Part shown: positions 58,117-64,000 of the stretch, in pieces
Layout: each line of letters opens with the position of its first letter
How positions within the stretch are numbered: position 1 is the first letter of the stretch
Program-made: the position numbers and the translations under genes
Source: Mugil cephalus
Taxonomy: Eukaryota > Chordata > Actinopteri > Mugiliformes > Mugilidae
Length of the DNA: 64,000 bases
Assembly (NCBI RefSeq): GCF_022458985.1
Contig: NC_061783.1
Coordinates: 3,068,413 to 3,132,412, forward strand
Direction: 5' to 3'
Notes under the pieces: model-generated
Told to the model about the DNA's origin: nothing
Seen by the model: only the letters and a program-made list of their open reading frames with translations
Databases searched by the model: none

Positions 58117-58692
58117 CTGTCAATCAGAGATAAGGGAACAGGAGCAGGTCAGCACCAATTAAGGAGAGAGGATGTCGAACTCTGGTGACGAATGGGAAGT
58201 AAAATGCAGTTGGTCAGCAAACAGCGGAACATGACTGGGACCGGCAGATAAAAAAAAAAAAGGATTCCTCAGGCAAGACTAAACACAGTAGAAAAACTAA
58301 TTAAAACGTTTTTATTTCTTCTATTATCGGCCAGCGGCATTAGACAGGAATTTAGCTTGCTAAAGTAACATAAACAAGCATTATAAATTATTACCAATTA
58401 CCACTAACAAATTGATGAGTTGTCCACTCACTTGACTTACTACTTTTTTTTAATCTTTTTTTGTTTTTTTGTTTTTTTAATGAAATCAAACAGGGCTTGT
58501 GACAGTTCTGCTTCCCAATCCCCTGGACACGAGATGTTATGCAACTCAGCAAGTCCTTAAACTGCCGCATCGCAGTCACAAAACATAAAATAATCCCAAA
58601 CACACCGGCTGACGTCAAGCACTAGCCCACTGATCACATTTTTATGGGTTTATCTGCCCAGCTGTGTGTTTGTGTGTCAAATCAGCTGTGTG

Positions 58693-58693
<1 letters not shown>

Positions 58694-58725
<32 letters not shown>
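58694..58725. repeat. (GT)n microsatellite
   Basis: About 16 GT units. Confidence 0.97.
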
Positions 58726-58726
<1 letters not shown>

Positions 58727-59111
58727 ATGTGTTCAGATCTCCTAATCTTCATCTCAGCTCAACCTGCCTGGCAAAATGCGATTTCAGTGATTTAAAAATG
58801 AAACCGTTACTATGAGATGGATTACATAACATCTTGAAAATTATGGGAATTCACCTAGTATTATGCAGTTATGTGGTTGATTGCTATGATTTCTGTTATG
58901 GATTAGAAGAGGCATTTAAAATGTAAAAACCTGAAAAATGTGCTTTACTTTATACCATAATAATGGCTTAATAATCAATTCTTTTTTCCCACTATATACC
59001 GTGACTGCTTTGAATAGAAAAAGTGCTTTGCCAACTTTCCTGTTTTAGACAGCTAATTAGCTTGTGCTCAGCCATCAAAGTGTTTGCTACTGTTTGTGTG
59101 TGAGCGTGAGT

Positions 59112-59113
<2 letters not shown>

Positions 59114-59145
<32 letters not shown>
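59114..59145. repeat. (GT)n microsatellite
   Basis: About 16 GT units, 270 bp before a (CA)n tract, so the two could pair as an inverted structure. Confidence 0.97.
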
Positions 59146-59146
<1 letters not shown>

Positions 59147-59410
59147 TACGTGTGTGTGAATGGTAATTTAAAGTACAAGATCAGAGGGTTATGAAACACC
59201 TCCGATGAGACTCTCTGACCCTTCCGACCTCCAGTCTCGATCGTGATGGGTAATTGCACCAGCTGCTTTGTGTGTACGAGAAACTGAGCACAAGCACAGG
59301 CCTGCTTGCATTCATACGAACCCGAGAAAGCCTCAGCGTATGCGTGACAGGTACGAGGTGGACGGTGTCTACGCTGCAGGTGTTCGGCACCGCAGAGCTC
59401 CACAAACACA

Positions 59411-59413
<3 letters not shown>

Positions 59414-59447
<34 letters not shown>
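59414..59447. repeat. (CA)n microsatellite
   Basis: About 17 CA units, complementary to the (GT)n tract at 59,114. Confidence 0.97.
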
Positions 59448-60370
59448 CCATCTGTTTGCTGGGCTAACAAAATTTCAACTCAGATTAAGACCCTCATTGT
59501 GAAGGCATTGCTTGTACACTAACAGTGATGCCTGCAGACAGTTCCCAGACTACTGGAGAGAGAATTGTAGCCATCAATAATAATATTCTCCTCTGTGTTT
59601 GGAGACTGGTGAAACTTGCACACACAGACGATTAGGAAGTAATATAATGGCCATTTGCCACCTGGCATAAAAACTGCACTTATATTCAGGCTAGAGACAC
59701 TGTGTGGGGCCTGGTTGTTGGCTGAATGGAGGAAAAGGTGAGGAACTGACATTATATCGTGGCAGTACACATCTCATTTATGTTTAGATTCTTGTCCACC
59801 ACTCCTGACCTTGAGGAAACATAGGATTTACACCAAACTTACTCTGCAGTATAAAAATGATTTGACAGCTTATTGACAAAAAAACAAACAAACCGTCGAT
59901 TAAAGCTGTCTTGCTTTAATGTTAAGGTTAGGGTTAGGGGTCCTAAAACATAATTGTTCATTTTTTTATCTATGTCTCTGAGTACACTACCATACAGTAT
60001 TTCATGACATATATCTTTCCTGCTATCATATATATGCTCATGGTCGCAGCACAGGTTAAGCGTGCACTGCTCCATAGTTTGTTCTGATTCTCAATGGACA
60101 GATGTGCCATCTCCAGTGTTGTCTTTTAGCCGACACAAGAATGAACCTTCTCTACAAGTTTATAAGAAGTAGCTGACATCAGCCACATTTCCCAGAAGAG
60201 TGTACGTTTGTAAGATATGTCTTCCTGACTTCAAACTTTGACCTAGTAAATTACTTGAATGTTTATAGAGGCTGGATTGAGGAAATTCAGGTGACAAATT
60301 TTCCTTCCTGACATTTTCATGCTCTGGTTCTGTTTTTAAAATATCTAAATTATGCCACAAAGACTAATTC

Positions 60371-60408
60371 TTCCTCCTCCTCCTCCTCCCCCTCCTCCTC
60401 CTCATCAT
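60371..60408. repeat. (TCC)n low-complexity tract
   Basis: About twelve TCC/CTC units with one interruption. Confidence 0.9.
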
Positions 60409-61514
60409 CACTGGCCCCAGGTACATGCTTATTTGCAGAACTGCTATCATCAAAAACCTTAGACAAAATGCAGTTCTGCACTAAACTTGTAACCAGCTGT
60501 GGTCATCACATTACTGCTGTCATCATATTAGAGACACAACAAGGCCAAATTACAACACTGTCTTAAAATCCTATTACATACCTGTACACCAATATTCTGA
60601 CACCAGTGAACAACCTGAAATGTGCCTTTGCGTTTTAATGTGGCATATAAGGAATAAAGTGATCCAATGTTCCACGCTCTTTTTGGTTTCCGCCACTGAG
60701 ACGCCCAGCAATGCTCAGACGGTCTTGAGCACAATACATAATCTAAGGACAAAGGCAGACAAATTAATTTCTCCTCTAGGCGTAATTGAGCGGAGTCTGC
60801 CCTGCTGAAAGCTATATGTGAAATCAGTAGGTGCTCTCTGGAACCAGTAATTTGTAGCTGTGCAGGCTGAGAACGGACTGAGTGCACTGCTGTGCCTTAG
60901 ATGAGTGTTTGGAAAACACACCGCCGTCACACTTGGAATGACGCACATACGTTTAGTACCTGGTGAAATTAATAATCGCCTCCCACGCTTTGCTATTGTC
61001 ATTTGGAGAGCACAGCCAAACCAAACAGTCTTTATGTCTCTGTGTGTTTGTCTCTCTTTGTCTCTCTCTCTCTCTGTGTGCTCGTGGGGAGCACGTGGGT
61101 TGGCGCATCGGGGGGGGATAAGAAAAAAATTGAAAGAGAGGGTGAGATTTAATTGGAGGGACAAAGATTCTTTAATTAAAGCTAGAGACAAATGCAAACA
61201 CACAAAGCAAATAAGTGCTTTAATTGGCCTGTGGGTACATTAAATACCCAGAAAGTAGCGTTTCTACCATTGTTAGGGCTGGGATCACGCCAAAGCACTC
61301 AGATAAAGAAGTGGTTTGAGTTCGTACTGAAAGGCCTGGGTACCACTTTTCCACCACAGACATTCTGAAAACAGACCTTGTGCTTTTCTGAAACCACTGT
61401 GAAAGCAATGGTGCAACATGTAGCAGAATCATTGCATCATCACAACAATGACATTTTTCTGCTCTAATAGTAGTCTGCTATGCAAAAAACAAGCTGAATC
61501 AAAGGCAGCTTCAC

Positions 61515-61680
61515 TTGCAGCGTTTCTTAAAGACGTTTCACAGCTCATTCAAATAGCTTCTTCAGTTCTAAGGAACTGGTGGGGAGTTGGAGTTTGATAG
61601 GCACAACTATGGGTGGTGCCCACTTGAACCCCGCATGACTAGGGTCTGTTAATGACCAGATACTTACCTGTAGCTGACAG
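61515..61680 (+). repeat. Dispersed fish repeat fragment
   Basis: AAGACGTTTCACAGCTCATTC and AGCTTCTTCAGTTCTAAGGA, followed by CTGGTGGGGAGTTGGAGTTT, match a fish interspersed repeat I recall by its wording. Borders are approximate and the family is not named. Confidence 0.45.
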
Positions 61681-64000
61681 AAAAAGGGTTTGATCTTGTC
61701 TTCTTTCCTTGACAAATGGCACTCTAATGACCCTAGACTCTGAGACTAGCACCATTCTACTAATGCAAGAATATGGGTGGACATAGAGGAAAGTTGTAGA
61801 TTGCAGGAACCTAAACCTAAAATGAAGGAGAGACAAGATAATTCCCACTAGTTTATGCCTAAATTGCACAAAGAAGAGCCATGGAGCAGTACAAATTCTC
61901 TACAATGCCCCAAATCAGCTGCTCAATGAGAAAGTAAGTCAGGTTCACTTCCCCATTGATCCTCCTAAGTCAGAAGCTGAAAAAATGCTCAACACCTACC
62001 AGTGGGCATTCTGGAGAAAGTGTCTAAGTTAGTGGAAATGTCGCAGATCTCCAAACCATTAAAGGTCAGCAGAAACACCGTGGGTTGATTAGAGCATTAG
62101 AGTAGCATAGGGGCAAAGACAAAGAGTCTCCTCCAACAGCAGGAAAGTATCTGATTGTTAAAAGATATTCATATTTAGACCCCTGTAGAACTATAGAAGC
62201 TACTTGACTGAGTGGTGAAACGGCATCAAGAAACTCTGCAAGTCTAGTTGCCCTTATTACAGCTTTGGCTTTTGGATATAGCATGATCTGTATGACTTGA
62301 AGAACCTTCACAGGCAGTGTTCCTTTTATAATTTTATGGACAATGGACACATTTTCCATAGTTTTTCCCATGAGCATCAATGTGATGTACTTATTCTTGG
62401 TAGAAAGGCTCAGAATTAGACTGAATTAGGCCCCAGAACCAGAACAGAAATGAGATACAATGAGAACTGTACTTTGTTTGCATTTGTGGCATGTTGTCAT
62501 CATAGAGGGAGTTATTAAGGCTCCTAGTCCAGTCATATAATCACTCATAGCTTTCTTTCACCTCCTCTCTGCATAGCTCTGTATATGCCTGACAAACAAC
62601 AAATCTGAAGACAGACTGTGAGTGTAAACCGACAGGCACGCTGTCAGCATTAGCTACATCCATACAACAAATTCTATTCTAACACACTGACCTTTTCACT
62701 GCACTCACCACTCCTAGATTTTTTTTTCCTTTCCTCACCCCAGCTGTGACCCCTGAAAGCTCTCTGAGCACTTCCCAGTACGTCTGAAAATCACAGCATG
62801 GTAAAAATACTTCTGTCCTCACCACCCACACTTCTTTTAATTCCAGTGTGGCCCACAAAACCCAAACCCTAGTTCCAATCCCTCCAAACAGTCTCTTTAT
62901 CGTTCATCCCTTCATCCTGAAGCATAAATCACTAATCCATCTCCCCAGTCTAAGTGCCCGGCCCTTGTTAGTTGTCGTCGTCAGTAGACGCGCACACATG
63001 CACAGGCCCTAAGAACATCTGTTCCAGAGCTGCTAAGCGGGTCACCGACCTCCGGACTGATCATCAGTGCACAGAGACAAACCATGCAAACCAATGTCAA
63101 AACAAAAACAGAACAAAAGAGAAATTGAGCTATGGAGAAAAAAATTCTGAGCAAAGGGAGAACAGTTAAACCAGAGAGATAAATTGTGTTATTAAGTGGA
63201 AGAAGGTAATTTAGAGTCTCAGAAACTGTGAGACAGCCCTTTTCTAAAAAATAAATGGCTGACAGTCTTTTAGGTACTCAAAAGGTCACTGAACTACACT
63301 TAAGACCAGCAGTTTTGACAAACTGCAGCTCCACTGTGTTTCCAAAAGATGACAGCCAGCAGCATTGTCGGTGCTACTCCTTATTTTTATTTGGTTTTTT
63401 TTGTTTGTTTTTTAAAATTAAAAATGAAACTTAATTTACTAATCACTGCAACAATCTCTCTGATAACCTTGATAGCTGTTTTACCAAAAGATTGACGGAA
63501 GTGTTGGTATCGATTTTGTCTTCTTCTGGAAACAAACAAAAAAAAAAGTCTATAGATTGCATCTGTCAGAGATAGATGAAGTGATGATGGCTTAAGTTCA
63601 AGAACAAGACCGCACCCCACGTCATTCTATTTCCTATGCTTACCTATAAAGTTGTGTCTAAATCCCCCTCATCTCGGTTCTCAACCCCCACCTCCCCATT
63701 CTTCTATTTTCTTGTCTTCCTCTTCCAACTTTCATTTTACAGGAACCAGGGGACGAGACATCTAAGCCTCTTGAGATGTGCTCCCACCCTGGGTCATATT
63801 CCCTCTGTCCCTCTGCGTCTGCAGATCATCCTCCATTCCACCCCCTTATTCCCTCCTTTCAATCCCTCGACCCCTTCATCCGTTTCTCTGACATCTTATC
63901 TACCAATAAATTTCCTTGCATCAATCAGGCGTGGTCTGTGCTCGTGAGTTCCTATGTAAGTCTTATACTTTGCAAGGGAAAGTAATCTGATGTCTGGTAT

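Larger units (their letters stand above)
58117..64000. other. hpca upstream region, no recognised gene
   Basis: No exon chain or domain was recognised on either strand. The region holds (GT)n, (CA)n and (TCC)n microsatellites, a short GGTTAGGGTTAGGGG run near 59,926-59,940 and a dispersed repeat at about 61.5 kb. A 5' non-coding hpca exon and promoter are expected here but are not visible from sequence alone. Confidence 0.5.

Noticed and set aside
60715-61203. A 162-codon minus-strand ORF
   Set aside because: Low-complexity, with Ser/Thr/Leu bias from CT-rich DNA; no domain and no splice-consistent neighbours.
63636-63947. A 103-codon plus-strand ORF at the window end
   Set aside because: Pro/Ser/Leu-rich translation of a CT-rich tract with no recognisable domain.

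Overview
The window is genomic DNA from a vertebrate, almost certainly a teleost fish and probably a percomorph. Its genes are split by GT-AG introns, the spacers are AT-rich with many microsatellites, and there are fish-type transposable elements (an L2/CR1-like LINE, a 5'-truncated L1 tail, hAT and Tc1/mariner derivatives). I read coding exons from splice sites, reading-frame continuity and protein families I know. No database search was run.

Layout. Positions 1-16,000 are gene-poor. They hold a candidate LTR with an 80-bp leader duplication (about 3.87-5.68 kb), a decayed L2-like LINE (6.6-9.8 kb), a hAT transposase scrap (10.7 kb) and a Tc1/mariner derivative (13.4-13.9 kb). From 31.5 kb down to 16.1 kb on the minus strand lies hmbox1, encoding the homeobox telomere-binding protein HMBOX1/HOT1. 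It has eight coding exons, two candidate alternative 5' non-coding exons with a 1.36-kb hAT element lying between them, and an unexpected in-frame 213-bp candidate cassette exon. Head-to-head with it, on the plus strand, are two tandem beta-type connexin genes (33.1-34.0 kb and 35.7-36.4 kb). The first has a small intron inside its coding region. Next comes a six-exon plus-strand gene of the TMEM54/KRTCAP3 family (37.7-45.1 kb), whose 3' UTR contains three diverged copies of a unit of about 116 bp. Last is the minus-strand hippocalcin gene hpca (49.4-58.1 kb), with four coding exons that give exactly 193 residues. Its introns contain an L1 tail and a second LINE reverse-transcriptase remnant. 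The interval between tmem54 and hpca holds a small CpG-rich open reading frame that I cannot place.

The genes act in different systems: telomere and transcription factor (hmbox1), epidermal or epithelial gap junctions (connexins), an epithelial four-helix membrane protein (tmem54) and a neuronal calcium sensor (hpca). They form a syntenic block rather than a pathway. From memory, GJB3/GJB4/GJB5 and TMEM54-HPCA lie near each other on human 1p34-p35, which supports the tmem54 and hpca names. HMBOX1 lies elsewhere in human. I see no CRISPR array, rRNA or intact tRNA. The most unusual observations are the hmbox1 cassette exon and tandem splice donors, the connexin intron, the long proline/arginine-rich TMEM54 tail, and the transposon between the two hmbox1 first exons.
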